A stretch of 46,422 bases of DNA from Arthrobacter sp. SO5 (GTDB taxonomy: Bacteria > Actinomycetota > Actinomycetes > Actinomycetales > Micrococcaceae), in assembly GCF_020532805.1 (NCBI RefSeq), contig NZ_MQTQ01000083.1, positions 1 to 46,422 on the forward strand. The letters are read 5' to 3'. The notes beneath the pieces were generated by a model. It ran no database searches. It had not been told where the DNA came from and was given only the letters and a program-made list of their open reading frames with translations. Every line of letters begins with the position of its first letter. Position 1 is the first letter of the stretch. The position numbers and the translations under genes are program-made. Below are positions 33,038 through 41,207 of the stretch, piece after piece.

Positions 33038-34545
33038 TACAGGGCGTCCTTGATTTCGGAGGGCAGGAGGCTGTGCTTGGGAAGGACCAGCCCGAGCGGC
33101 AGGGACGCGGCGAACGCGGTGTCCTGGGCGCCGTACGCCCGGCGCAGCAGCACCCGGGCGGTGCCGGAGGTCTGTTCCACGGCGGCCACGGCATCGGCGA
33201 GACGTTCCTTGTCGGTCACGGTGGCCGTGACGACCATGCCGAAGTTCACCAGCCCGGCGCCCTGAGCCTCTTCCTGCGCGGTCTGCACGGCGGAACGGGC
33301 ATCGACCAGGGCCCGGGCGGACGGGCGGTTTCCGGAGGTGATGCGGACGTTGGCGTTGTTCTGGTCCCGCTCCACCACGGCCGCGGCACGGGCCGAATCC
33401 ATCGGGCGGTACAGCAGCGAGATCCGCTTACGGTCAATGTCCCCGTGCGGGGCCAGCAGCCGGGACAGGACCGAGGAGTTCACCGAACCGCGCGGGGCAC
33501 CGGTCATGGTCCATGAAACTGAGAACGCGCTGTCGTGCCGGTAGTCATCCCAGCTCGCCTGCGTCGCGGAGGGTCCAACTTCGCCCCAAGTCAGGGACAC
33601 CGGGGAGCCGGCGGCGTGCGCTTCGTCAATGATCAGGGCAGCGGGCGGATCGAAGGCGATCCGGACGACCTCGCAGAGTTCCTGCGCGGACATCGGACGG
33701 GCGATCCCGGCGCCGGTGGACTGCAGCCGGGCCGACAGCCCGGGGATCCGGGACGCGAGGTCCCGGGCCACATCTTCGGGTGTGCGTTTCTTCGATCCGG
33801 CCCGCAGGGAGGCGTTGAAGGACAGGGACACCCAGGCCCGGACCGTGGCCGAACCTTCCGGATACGTGTCGATGACCTCGTTGAGCACGTCCTTGGCAAA
33901 ATCCGAGGCATTCGGGTCGATGTTCATCGTGACCTCATTGCGGAGCCGGTAGCCGGAATCCGGTGCGGTCTCCACCGTTACGGCGGCGGCGTCCAGGCCC
34001 GCCTCGTCTCCGAGGCCGGCGAGCCAGCCGCCCCAGTTCGCCACCCACGCATCGACCTGCTCCGGGTCCACCAGGGACGCGCCGTCGGGTTCGGTGGAGA
34101 AAATCACGGTGTAGTGGCTGGTGGACGGCACATGCAGCAGCGCGAACGGGCGCTTGTAGGAGTCGGTGAATTCGTACAGGGTGGACTTCGCGGCGAGGCC
34201 GGGCAGTTGGTACATGCCCCAGGCCGTCACACCGAGGGGGCCGGAGCGGTAGAGATTCGTTCCGGAGGACTTGGAGAGCCGGAAGCTCATCCGGGTGCCG
34301 AACCGGTCAACAACGGACTGGCCGTGCTTGTCCTTGACCGTCAGCAACAGGGCACTGGCCCCGGCCACGGCCAGGACCCCCAGGCCCGGGAAGAGGCCCC
34401 AGATCGCGAAGCTGATGATGCCCAGCAACAACCCGGCCATGACAATGCCGGTGCCGATCGCGCCGAGGTTACCCAGCCCGGCAGAGCGCGGGACGCGCCA
34501 GTTGCCGTAGGACGGTTCCTTGTATTCGGTATTAATTGCTGCCAC
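33037..34545 (-). CDS. SCO6880-like (PrgI/VirB4-N-type) secretion protein
   Basis: 502 residues from GTG 34545 (MAAINTEYKEPSYGNWRVPR), with GGGGAGG six bases upstream. The frame upstream is only the shadow of the preceding gene's proline/alanine-rich tail. Two adjacent hydrophobic helices (IGTGIVMAGLLLGIISFAI; LGVLAVAGASALLLTV) near residues 28-70 resemble the PrgI membrane module, and the remainder is a soluble domain of the SCO6880 family, the companion of actinobacterial VirB4-like ATPases. No Walker motif is present, as expected for the N-terminal module alone. It overlaps the VirB6-like gene by 14 bases and virB4 by one. Confidence 0.85.
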   Translation of the reverse strand: MAAINTEYKEPSYGNWRVPRSAGLGNLGAIGTGIVMAGLLLGIISFAIWGLFPGLGVLAVAGASALLLTVKDKHGQSVVDRFGTRMSFRLSKSSGTNLYRSGPLGVTAWGMYQLPGLAAKSTLYEFTDSYKRPFALLHVPSTSHYTVIFSTEPDGASLVDPEQVDAWVANWGGWLAGLGDEAGLDAAAVTVETAPDSGYRLRNEVTMNIDPNASDFAKDVLNEVIDTYPEGSATVRAWVSLSFNASLRAGSKKRTPEDVARDLASRIPGLSARLQSTGAGIARPMSAQELCEVVRIAFDPPAALIIDEAHAAGSPVSLTWGEVGPSATQASWDDYRHDSAFSVSWTMTGAPRGSVNSSVLSRLLAPHGDIDRKRISLLYRPMDSARAAAVVERDQNNANVRITSGNRPSARALVDARSAVQTAQEEAQGAGLVNFGMVVTATVTDKERLADAVAAVEQTSGTARVLLRRAYGAQDTAFAASLPLGLVLPKHSLLPSEIKDAL

Positions 34546-35815
34546 TGGGGCCCTCCCCGGTTGAATCCTGCGCGGTCTGTTGTGCGGCCTGGGAAATCCT
34601 GGACGCTGCTTGTGCTCCTGCGGCGACGGCCATACCGGCCGGACTCGCAGCTGACGCCGCTCCCGACGCGGCACCCGCGGTGCCGGCAGCAGCTCCTGCC
34701 CCGGCGGCGCCCGTGGTGCCGGCTGCACCGGCTGTTGCGGCGCTGGCAGCCCCACCCGGTCCAGTAGCCCCGGGTGTCGGCTGGCCCCCGTTCCCCCTGG
34801 GGCCGGCCGTTCCGTTACTGCCCCTCGGAGATGACCCCGATTGGGTGCTTTGTGTACTGGCCGGCGTCGGGGAGGCATTGCCTTTACCGCTGCCGCCACG
34901 GCCCATGGACACAGCACCTGTGGCCATGGCCCCGACGGCGGCTCCTGCTCCCGCTCCACCGCTGGAGGCGACGGCACCCACCATGGGAGTCACGAACCGC
35001 ATCAGCGCGGGCAATGCGAAGAGGGCGACGAGCATCAACGTGAACCCGGTAATGGAGCCGATCAAAGCGTCCTGGCCCCTGCTGCCCATGAGGAGGAAAG
35101 CGACCGAGTAGACAATGGCCGCCGCCGGTTTGTAGAGGATGAAGGCGATGGTCCACCCGATTGCTTTCTGGAACCACTGCCTCCCCATTTCCGTGTTGGT
35201 GAAAGCAGCGGTGGTGGGCAGGATGCCCGCCAGGATCACCAGCATGCCGCTGCGCACGACCATCAGGACGATTTGAACGAGAGAGGCAATCAGCCCGATC
35301 AGGCCCAGGATGATGAGGATAAATACGCCGACCCCGGCCTGATTGGTCATCACCAGGACGTTCATTGCATCGGCGAAGCCCTTGCCGTTCGTGGAGCGGT
35401 CGATGATCGCGGCTGAAAAAGCGTCCGCCGCAATCACCAGGATCGAGATGACGCCCAGACCCAGACCCGACACCAAGGTCAGAGTGAGCAGGGACCGCAG
35501 AAGATCCTTCAGCGGCGCCCCGCGTTGCTCCCAGATCATCCGGATACCGCCGACGATCACCGCCAGTACCGCCAGCGCCAGCGTCCAAGGCAACAACTCG
35601 CTATTGACCGCAGAAACAATGGGACTCGGCGTTGCCCCGTCCGCACTGGCCAAGTTCACCGTGGGCATGGACACCCAAAAAGTCGACAGAGTCGTCACCA
35701 TCTGACTCATGCCCTCCATGATGGCTTTGGCCATATTGCCCATGGCGTCGTCAGTCAGGTCTGCGAGGGCGTTCCCGAATCCGCACCCCATGTCCCCCCA
35801 CTTGCATTCGGCCAT
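34532..35815 (-). CDS. VirB6/TrbL-like membrane channel protein
   Basis: 427 residues. A short N-terminus with three Cys-Gly features (CKWGDMGCGFG) is followed by about six membrane helices between residues 70 and 290, for example LALAVLAVIVGGIRMIW, GVFILIILGLIGLIASLV and FTLMLVALFALPALMRF. The C-terminal 140 residues are low-complexity Gly/Ala/Ser/Pro repeats, probably a flexible cytoplasmic or periplasmic tail. The pattern is that of VirB6/TrbL, the inner-membrane pore component. It follows the VirB8-like gene after one base. The low-complexity end overlaps the next gene's start. Confidence 0.8.
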   Translation of the reverse strand: MAECKWGDMGCGFGNALADLTDDAMGNMAKAIMEGMSQMVTTLSTFWVSMPTVNLASADGATPSPIVSAVNSELLPWTLALAVLAVIVGGIRMIWEQRGAPLKDLLRSLLTLTLVSGLGLGVISILVIAADAFSAAIIDRSTNGKGFADAMNVLVMTNQAGVGVFILIILGLIGLIASLVQIVLMVVRSGMLVILAGILPTTAAFTNTEMGRQWFQKAIGWTIAFILYKPAAAIVYSVAFLLMGSRGQDALIGSITGFTLMLVALFALPALMRFVTPMVGAVASSGGAGAGAAVGAMATGAVSMGRGGSGKGNASPTPASTQSTQSGSSPRGSNGTAGPRGNGGQPTPGATGPGGAASAATAGAAGTTGAAGAGAAAGTAGAASGAASAASPAGMAVAAGAQAASRISQAAQQTAQDSTGEGPSGSN

Positions 35816-35816
35816 G

Positions 35817-36575
35817 TCAGATTCCGGCCCAGAGGATAAAGCCGCTCAGATCCCTGAGCTGTGACACGTTGCTGAAAGTTACGCCATCGTCAGCCGGCTT
35901 CACTTTCCAATCTCCTTCCATCCATCGCATGGACAACGTTGAGTGGCCAAGGGCTCCGGTGTCCGTCTTGAAGGCCAAATCAACGCTGGCTTCAGAAGCG
36001 GTGTAGGACTTGATCAGAAACCCTTGGACCTGGATGGTGGTGCTGTTCCCGGAGGAACTGGCGCCCGCGCTTGTTTCGCGCATGGCAGCATCCCTTCCAG
36101 CGCCGGGCACGAGCAATTTGTCCGCGAGCTTCATCTCAAGCTCGGACGCTCCTGATGAGCCCAGCGCAGCTACATTCATTGCCGCGTAAAGGGCACCCGT
36201 TGGCGAGTGAGCAAAGCAGGACCTGAATCCGCTGTCGTCCGTCAGCCCAGGCCCGAAGGTTTTGGGATCGGTCGGGGCTGCCATTTTGCCGACTAGCTCC
36301 CAGTTGGACTTCGGCGCTGAGCCCAGCGTAGTTTCCGAAGAAGCCGGCAAACCGCAGACGCTTTTCCCAGCGATATTCGAGGCGCTGGGGCTGGCACTAG
36401 CCGACTGGGCGGGTGCGGAGGGAACCGTTGCGGGCTGGGCGGTGTCCTCCCCTTTGGGGAGCAGGAAGATAACGATGGCTGCTGCTATCAGCGCGACCAC
36501 CAGCGCGGCAGCAATGATGAACCGGGGTTTGGTGAACGGATTGCTTTCGGTGGTGCTCTCTGTTGACTGGCTCAT
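35817..36575 (-). CDS. single-pass membrane protein, VirB8-like role (DUF8175-type)
   Basis: 252 residues. A cytoplasmic tail of about 18 residues and one transmembrane helix (FIIAAALVVALIAAAIVIFL, about 19-38) are followed by a Pro/Ser/Ala linker and an extracellular domain from about 65 (KSVCGLPASSE ... RSCFAHSPTGALYAAMNVAA). The two cysteines could pair. Topology and domain placement fit a VirB8/TcpC-type scaffold, and the sequence style matches the DUF8175 family found in actinobacterial secretion operons. It lies between the pilin-like and VirB6-like genes, as in comparable operons. The VirB8 analogy is structural inference. Confidence 0.7.
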   Translation of the reverse strand: MSQSTESTTESNPFTKPRFIIAAALVVALIAAAIVIFLLPKGEDTAQPATVPSAPAQSASASPSASNIAGKSVCGLPASSETTLGSAPKSNWELVGKMAAPTDPKTFGPGLTDDSGFRSCFAHSPTGALYAAMNVAALGSSGASELEMKLADKLLVPGAGRDAAMRETSAGASSSGNSTTIQVQGFLIKSYTASEASVDLAFKTDTGALGHSTLSMRWMEGDWKVKPADDGVTFSNVSQLRDLSGFILWAGI

Positions 36576-36602
36576 GGTGAACCTCCCGTTGTTGGTGCTC
36601 GT

Positions 36603-36872
36603 TTAGACGAAGGCGCGGACGATGCCGGCGGCGCCGGTGATGATGATGCAGCCCATCAGGACCCAGCCGAGCTTGCCGATGGCTTGGGCCCCCTCACCGC
36701 GCTGGAGCTGGATGACCATACCGATGCCCACGATGATCACGCCCAGGACGCCGAGGACCAGGCCGATGCCGGAGGCCCAGTTCAGGACCGTGAGCAGACC
36801 GCCGGCTTCTGCCGGGACGGTGGGAGTCGGGTTAGGGATGACGGACGCTGCAACTGCGGAGAAGGAGTTCAT
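36603..36872 (-). CDS. pilin-like/TrbC-type small membrane protein
   Basis: 89 residues with two hydrophobic helices, LNWASGIGLVLGVLGVIIVG and LGWVLMGCIIITGAAGIVRAF, joined by a basic hairpin (QLQRGEGAQAIGK). This two-helix hairpin with a short basic loop is the design of VirB2/TrbC pilins and of their actinobacterial counterparts. It ends 27 bases before the VirB8-like gene. It probably sits in the membrane as the smallest structural unit of the channel; a true extracellular pilus is not implied. Confidence 0.75.
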   Translation of the reverse strand: MNSFSAVAASVIPNPTPTVPAEAGGLLTVLNWASGIGLVLGVLGVIIVGIGMVIQLQRGEGAQAIGKLGWVLMGCIIITGAAGIVRAFV

Positions 36873-36885
36873 GGTGAGAGACCTT

Positions 36886-37500
36886 TCAATTGGTGGTGCC
36901 GGGTTTGGTGGTGGTGGTGGCCAGGGTGGTTAAGTCAGTGATGAAGCGTTGGTACTCGCGGGCCGGCTCTCTTGTGGCGTCCCCGTGCCGCCATGCCTCT
37001 ACCCATGGCAGGGTCCAGAGCCGCGGCGCTCCCCCGCCGACGATGGCGGCGAAGTCCCGCAACGGTTTGGGAATCTTCCCCGGTGCGTCAGCCAGAACGG
37101 CGAGACCGAGCAGATCAACCGCGGGTGCCGCGCCCGAGGCCCATTGGGTCAGGGCGCTCTGTGCAGCTGTCAGGCCGCGCATGTCGGCGCGGCAGACCAG
37201 CAGCACCCGGGGTTTGCTGCCGTCCTGAAGAACGGGCCAGCAGTGATCGGCGGGCCGTGCCCCGTCGATCAGATCAGCGATGCGGTTTTCACCGGAGCCG
37301 CCGTGAGTCCCGGTGACCCACAGCGCTGCGGAGCCGGAGAAGGTGCGGCGGGCCAGGCGGTCCGCGGCGTCGGGTTCGACCATTCCCCGCAGCGGCGCAC
37401 TGATCACGGCCGCCGGCGGCACGTGCGCATCCGGGGTTGCCGGTTCTGCGCCATCGGCGGTGGCCGGGCGGGTGATCCAGGGGTTCAGGGACTGTTGCAC
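36886..37500 (-). CDS. DUF6668 family protein of the secretion operon
   Basis: 204 residues. The middle part, ALWVTGTHGGSGENRIADLI with a degenerate P-loop-like glycine run, then KPRVLLVCRADMRGLTAAQS, LLGLAVLADAPGKIPKPLRD and PRLWTLPWVEAWRHG, matches DUF6668. These proteins resemble a MinD/ParA-type NTPase that has lost the catalytic Lys (GGSGE in place of GKT/S), so nucleotide hydrolysis is doubtful. It lies between the ParA-like ATPase and the pilin-like protein, which suggests a regulatory or positioning partner for the ATPase. No experimental role is known to me. Confidence 0.75.
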   Translation of the reverse strand: MQQSLNPWITRPATADGAEPATPDAHVPPAAVISAPLRGMVEPDAADRLARRTFSGSAALWVTGTHGGSGENRIADLIDGARPADHCWPVLQDGSKPRVLLVCRADMRGLTAAQSALTQWASGAAPAVDLLGLAVLADAPGKIPKPLRDFAAIVGGGAPRLWTLPWVEAWRHGDATREPAREYQRFITDLTTLATTTTKPGTTN

Positions 37501-37535
37501 GATGGCCTCCTTTCAAAGTCCGTTGGTGAGTGTCT

Positions 37536-39005
37536 TTAGAAGCCGGCGGCGACGGCGGCCGCGGCCGCGAGCCATGCCCGCCGGGTGGCGGGCTGGAGGG
37601 CTTCATAGCGGATGGGTCCGTTGACCAGGGCCGGATCGTAGGGGATCCGGACGACAGCCCGGACGAACGGTTCGAAGCCGTCAGCGATCCGCTGCGCTTC
37701 GTCCTTGGCCCGCTTCAGGGCATCCCCGCTCACGCTGCGCTTGGCGTCGGTGGACTCAGAGACGATGACAACGGCGTTGCGCGCCAGCTCCGCGTCGTGG
37801 CCGCCACGGGATTCCAGCGTCTGCAGCGTCAGCCGGGCCGCTTCGGCGCGGTCCTCAATGGCCGTCACCGGGACGACCAGCTGGTTCGTGTGGTCGATCA
37901 TCCGCCGCCAGTTCGCGGCCCGGGCAGTGTTGCCCGAATCCATCACCACCAGCCGGTAATAGCGGGTGAGGACCTGATGGGCGATATCGACTTCCTCAGC
38001 GGTCACTTCGTGATCGCCTTCCTCGTTCTCATCCGAACGCAGGACATCGAACTTATCCGCCGTCTGGTGGTGGACGAACTTCGCGATTTCGGCCGCGTTC
38101 GTTGACGGGGACAGCAGCTCGGTCGAGGAATCGATCAGATCCAACACGCTCCGGTCGTGGGAGCCCTTTTCCGTCCGCCAACCCAGGGTCCCCTGGGATT
38201 CGTTGTTGTCCCACGCGACCGTGGCGGCGCCGCTGTAGCGGGCGAGGATGGCCGAGAGCATCACCACGGTGGGGGTCTTGTTTGCCCCGCCCTTACGGTT
38301 GACCACGGCAATGGTGCGCGGGCCGGGCCAGTGCTGGCTGACCGTGCGGATATCCTCGCGTTCGGTGAGTTCTTCCTCCGAGGGGTCCATCCGTAGTCCC
38401 AGGCGCGTGAGCGTTCCGCGCCAGCCCTGTGTAGCCGGTTCCAGCACCGGGACGCTGACCAGGAACGAGGTTTCCTTCAAGCTGCGCCGCGTCGGCACCT
38501 CTTCCTCAGCAACCACGGCCGTCTGCGGTTCCGGGGTGGCCGGCGCCGGGACGGTGTCCGCTGGTTCCGCGACTGCCACCGGGGCGGGTGGCCACGGCTG
38601 GGCGTCCACCGGTGCGGACTGTACCGGCGCGGCAACGGGCGACGGTGTGGGAGCGGCGACGGTTTCAATGATGGCCGGGGCGACGGTTGGGGGTGTGGTT
38701 GCAGGGGCTTCTGCCCGCCGGCGGCTTTGGTGGGGGTCATAGGAGACGGATTCGATCCTGCTGTCCGGGTGGACGATGAGTTCGCCCTGGCCGTCGGGGT
38801 CCTCGATCCGGACCCGGACGGGGCGCTGGAGCGTCTGTGCCTCGCCCACGATGAGGGCCAGGGCGTTGGTGCGCAGTTCCTGCACGGTATCCCCGGCAGG
38901 GACGACGCGGGAGTTGCCCGCGACGATGACTTCGGCGGTGCCGTTATCGCGGACGATGGCCCGGATGTTGGGAAAGGCCAAGACTTCGTTTGGTGGTGTA
39001 GCCAT
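37536..39005 (-). CDS. ParA/MinD-like ATPase of the transfer operon
   Basis: 489 residues. An N-terminal domain (1-90, IVAGNSRVVPAGDTVQELRT) is joined by a long Pro/Ala-rich linker (95-165) to a C-terminal ParA-type ATPase with VVNRKGGANKTPTV (235-247), then VVMDSGNTARAANWRRMIDH and VVPVTAIEDRAEAARLTL. The deviant Walker A signature is KGGANKT, with Asn where Gly is usual; both lysines remain. The ATPase part looks able to bind nucleotide and DNA or membrane. Because it lies inside the secretion operon and not beside parB, its job may be to position the transfer apparatus rather than to segregate the plasmid. Confidence 0.78.
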   Translation of the reverse strand: MATPPNEVLAFPNIRAIVRDNGTAEVIVAGNSRVVPAGDTVQELRTNALALIVGEAQTLQRPVRVRIEDPDGQGELIVHPDSRIESVSYDPHQSRRRAEAPATTPPTVAPAIIETVAAPTPSPVAAPVQSAPVDAQPWPPAPVAVAEPADTVPAPATPEPQTAVVAEEEVPTRRSLKETSFLVSVPVLEPATQGWRGTLTRLGLRMDPSEEELTEREDIRTVSQHWPGPRTIAVVNRKGGANKTPTVVMLSAILARYSGAATVAWDNNESQGTLGWRTEKGSHDRSVLDLIDSSTELLSPSTNAAEIAKFVHHQTADKFDVLRSDENEEGDHEVTAEEVDIAHQVLTRYYRLVVMDSGNTARAANWRRMIDHTNQLVVPVTAIEDRAEAARLTLQTLESRGGHDAELARNAVVIVSESTDAKRSVSGDALKRAKDEAQRIADGFEPFVRAVVRIPYDPALVNGPIRYEALQPATRRAWLAAAAAVAAGF

Positions 39006-39041
39006 GATCTTCTTCCTTACGTGGGGATGGACTGAGGCGCT

Positions 39042-39556
39042 TTAGGAGGCGGGTGGGGTGAGTCGGTTGACCTTCCACGGGGAGTCCTTGCCCGTGCGGA
39101 GCAGCTGCACCGTGTAGGTCCCGGCGTTGGTGGGGACCGAGGCCTTGACGCCGAAGCCGTTGGTTTCATCGACGGCGAGGGTGGCCGGGCCGGTGACGCG
39201 GGAGGCCGGGATGTTGGCCGGGTCCACGGCCGAGTAGTCGGCGGTGGCCCGCGGGGTCAGCCACCGGGCCAGGTCGTTCGCCCACTGCTCGTCCTCCATC
39301 GTGGGGCGGGCGAAATCCGTCATGGCCTTCCCTGCGACGTCCACGGCTTTGTCCTTGCTGGCCTGATCCCAAGTGATGCCGATCGTGGCGGGAATGGTGT
39401 GCCGCCCGGTGCCTGGAGTCCGCTGTTGGCGCTCAGGGAGACCGGCGCAGACGCCGTGGGGCTGGCACTGGCAGACGTTGGCGCTGTCGTGTTCGCGGCC
39501 GGTGCGCACGAAACGCACAGCAGCGCCACGCCAACCAGGGTCAGGGGCTTCTTCAT
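39042..39556 (-). pseudogene. conjugal transfer lipoprotein with an internal frameshift
   Basis: From ATG 39556 (AGGAGGAGAAGAA upstream, overlapping the previous stop as ATGA) the frame reads MKKPLTLVGVALLCVSCAPA, a lipoprotein signal with the lipobox at Cys17, then a Thr/Ala/Ser linker to SANSGLQAPGG. The expected continuation, TIPATIGITWDQASKDKA to the end at 39042 (GKDSPWKVNRLTPPAS), is in another frame. Removing one AC from ACACC near 39397 restores a single 170-residue frame. The domain looks like a VirB7/TcpC-related secretion lipoprotein. Either a real mutation by dinucleotide slippage or a base error in the sequence explains it; the flanking genes are intact. Confidence 0.75.
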
Positions 39557-40629
39557 TTCTTCTCCTCCTGGGTGGGCAGGTACAGGAAAGCTGAGGGGAC
39601 AGTGCTGGTCACGGTCCGGGTGTAGTAGGCGTGGTCCGCCGGGGCCGGGTTGCCGTTGTAGCCCTCTTCGACGTATGTCCCGTTGTCTTTGACTTCCTTG
39701 ACGACGGCGACGTGGCCGAAGTTCGGGTCCGCTCCCCCGGCGCCGGGTGCGTACCAGACAACGGCGCCGACCCGGGGTGTGTTGCCGGAGTCCCAGCCCT
39801 TGGCGTCCCAGCCGGCCTTCCAGGTCAGGGCCGAGCCGAGCCCCTGTCCGTCCGGGCGGAAGGAGCCGTTGAGGAACTTGAATGGTGCGCTGGTGGACCC
39901 CATCTGCTGGTTGACCCGCCAGAGGGCGAAGTCCACGCACTCGCGGTAGTACATTCCCAGCGGTGAGGTGCTGGCTGTGTTGGCGCCGACCTGCAGCCAG
40001 GTCGGTGAGTTCTTCCATGGGTAGTCATCCCCGGCCCCGGATTGTCCGGGGATGGCACAGTCGCTGCCTTGCAGGGAGAACTTCGAGTTCGAGAGCGCCT
40101 GGACGAGTTTGACGGCCTCGGGCCAGTACTTCTGGTAGTGGTACGGGTCGGCGTTGCGCTGGACCTTGTTGCCGGCAATCGTCGGTTCCAACAGCTCCCA
40201 GCCGGCCACGCCTTTCAGGGCTTTGATGAAGTTGGTTGCGCTCGTGGTGGGGTCCATGCGGTCCGCGTAGGAGCCCCACGCGCCGTTGTCGCGCTGCTGA
40301 AACAGCCCGCGGGAGTCCGGGCCGGCGCCGTCGCCGGCATCGAGCACCCGCAACCCCGACTCCCCCAGGGCTACCATCACGCTGACCATCTGCCCGTTGA
40401 CCGACAAGTCCTGTGCCTTCCCGGCGCCCATGATCGTTGCGGCATTCTTCAGCTGTTCGTGGGTGTAACCCTCGACCTTCGTGTTCCCGTCCACTACGAC
40501 CGAGACCGGGCCACAGTCAGCCACGGCAGGTTTCGCGGGCCCCAGCAGGAGAAGCATGGACGAGATGAGCCCAAGGACCGCCAAAGGTGCCGCGACGCCT
40601 GCTCCGATGATGAGTCTCTTGGGTTGCAC
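39553..40629 (-). CDS. VirB1-like cell-wall hydrolase (lysozyme-like plus CHAP domain)
   Basis: 358 residues from GTG 40629, chosen because AGGAGGAGGG lies just upstream. A signal/anchor helix (LIIGAGVAAPLAVLGLISSM) is followed by a lysozyme-like domain (VALGESGLRVLDAGDG; GLFQQRDNGAWGSYADRMDP) with a candidate catalytic Glu in GESGL, then a C-terminal CHAP domain with Cys in YRECVDFALWRVNQQ and His in NFGHVAVVKEV. It cuts peptidoglycan to open a path for the channel. It is the first gene of the secretion operon, directly behind the promoter at 40660-40689, and overlaps the lipoprotein gene by four bases. Confidence 0.88.
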   Translation of the reverse strand: MQPKRLIIGAGVAAPLAVLGLISSMLLLLGPAKPAVADCGPVSVVVDGNTKVEGYTHEQLKNAATIMGAGKAQDLSVNGQMVSVMVALGESGLRVLDAGDGAGPDSRGLFQQRDNGAWGSYADRMDPTTSATNFIKALKGVAGWELLEPTIAGNKVQRNADPYHYQKYWPEAVKLVQALSNSKFSLQGSDCAIPGQSGAGDDYPWKNSPTWLQVGANTASTSPLGMYYRECVDFALWRVNQQMGSTSAPFKFLNGSFRPDGQGLGSALTWKAGWDAKGWDSGNTPRVGAVVWYAPGAGGADPNFGHVAVVKEVKDNGTYVEEGYNGNPAPADHAYYTRTVTSTVPSAFLYLPTQEEKK

Positions 40630-40659
40630 TCGAGCCCTCCTCCTAGTGTTATCTAAAAT

Positions 40660-40689
40660 ATTATAGCAATACTTTAAGTATCTCTTTAA
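40660..40689 (-). promoter_or_regulatory. promoter of the secretion operon with internal dyad
   Basis: On the minus strand a perfect -10 TATAAT (40660-40665) lies 18 bases from a -35-like TTAAAG (40684-40689). Between them is the dyad ATACTT-T-AAGTAT (40669-40681). Transcription would start near 40653 and the first start codon is at 40629. The dyad between the promoter boxes is a likely operator for the divergent winged-helix protein. Confidence 0.65.
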
Positions 40690-40741
40690 CGACGGCATTG
40701 GCCTGAGCTGACAACAATGTGCGACAAGTAGGATGTTCGAT

Positions 40742-41080
40742 ATGCCCCGACTGGTTAAGCCCGCAGACCCCGCATGGAATGACGCGGTAGCGACTGCTCA
40801 AACCGTCTTCAGTAGTGGGGTAAACCTTGCCCTTATCCACCACCTGGCAGGCAGGAGTGAACCTGCTACGCGTGCTGAGCTTGCCAAAGAGCTGGCCGAA
40901 TTTTCGCCGGCGACCCTAAGCAAGGCTGCCGGCGTCCTTGCGGGAGCCGGCGTGCTGAAAAAAACCCCTGTCCTCGGTACCGCGACCGGTCGGCTGAATC
41001 ATGCCTTTTCGGCGAATATGCCACGCATCGAGGCGCTTCTAGAGAGCCTTCGTTCGTATGCGCTGGGGGCGGAATCGTGA
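40742..41080 (+). CDS. small winged-helix regulator divergent from the secretion operon
   Basis: 112 residues from ATG 40742, with AGGA eight bases upstream; ATG 40733 is too close to the ribosome site. The central part, NLALIHHLAGRSEPATRAEL then ELAEFSPATLSKAAGVLAGA and GVLKKTPVLGTATGRLNHAF, is a typical winged helix-turn-helix followed by a beta wing. It is divergent from the secretion operon with 110 bases between the start codons, and the dyad in that promoter is the natural candidate target. It probably represses or tunes the transfer operon. No ligand-binding domain is present, so the signal is unknown. Confidence 0.7.
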   Translation: MPRLVKPADPAWNDAVATAQTVFSSGVNLALIHHLAGRSEPATRAELAKELAEFSPATLSKAAGVLAGAGVLKKTPVLGTATGRLNHAFSANMPRIEALLESLRSYALGAES

Positions 41081-41096
41081 CATGCGAATCTGAGGG

Positions 41097-41116
41097 CGCC
41101 CTGGTGAGCCAGGGCG
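41097..41116 (+). terminator. hairpin after the winged-helix gene
   Basis: A perfect 8-bp stem CGCCCTGG-TGAG-CCAGGGCG lies 17 bases after the stop of the regulator. There is no T-run; it is a probable factor-independent or pause hairpin. Confidence 0.45.
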
Positions 41117-41178
41117 TGTAACGCTCCATTGCTCTGCGGGTTTGGGCCCTGCACGAGTGGTAGGTCATAGATCAAGGA

Positions 41179-41201
41179 TAGCCATGTCTTAGACATGGCT
41201 A
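41179..41201. repeat. 10-bp inverted repeat downstream of the XRE gene
   Basis: TAGCCATGTC-TTA-GACATGGCTA is a perfect dyad ending seven bases before the XRE stop codon. It can form a hairpin that ends the four-gene operon, but it lacks a T-run. It also contains CTTAGACATG, which recurs at the operon's promoter (44124-44133), so it may be a protein-binding site as well. Confidence 0.55.
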
Positions 41202-41207
41202 ATACAA

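Noticed and set aside
33037..34977. 646-codon version of the SCO6880-like protein
   Set aside because: The first 144 residues are the shadow of the VirB6-like gene's low-complexity tail. The GTG at 34545 has a strong ribosome site.
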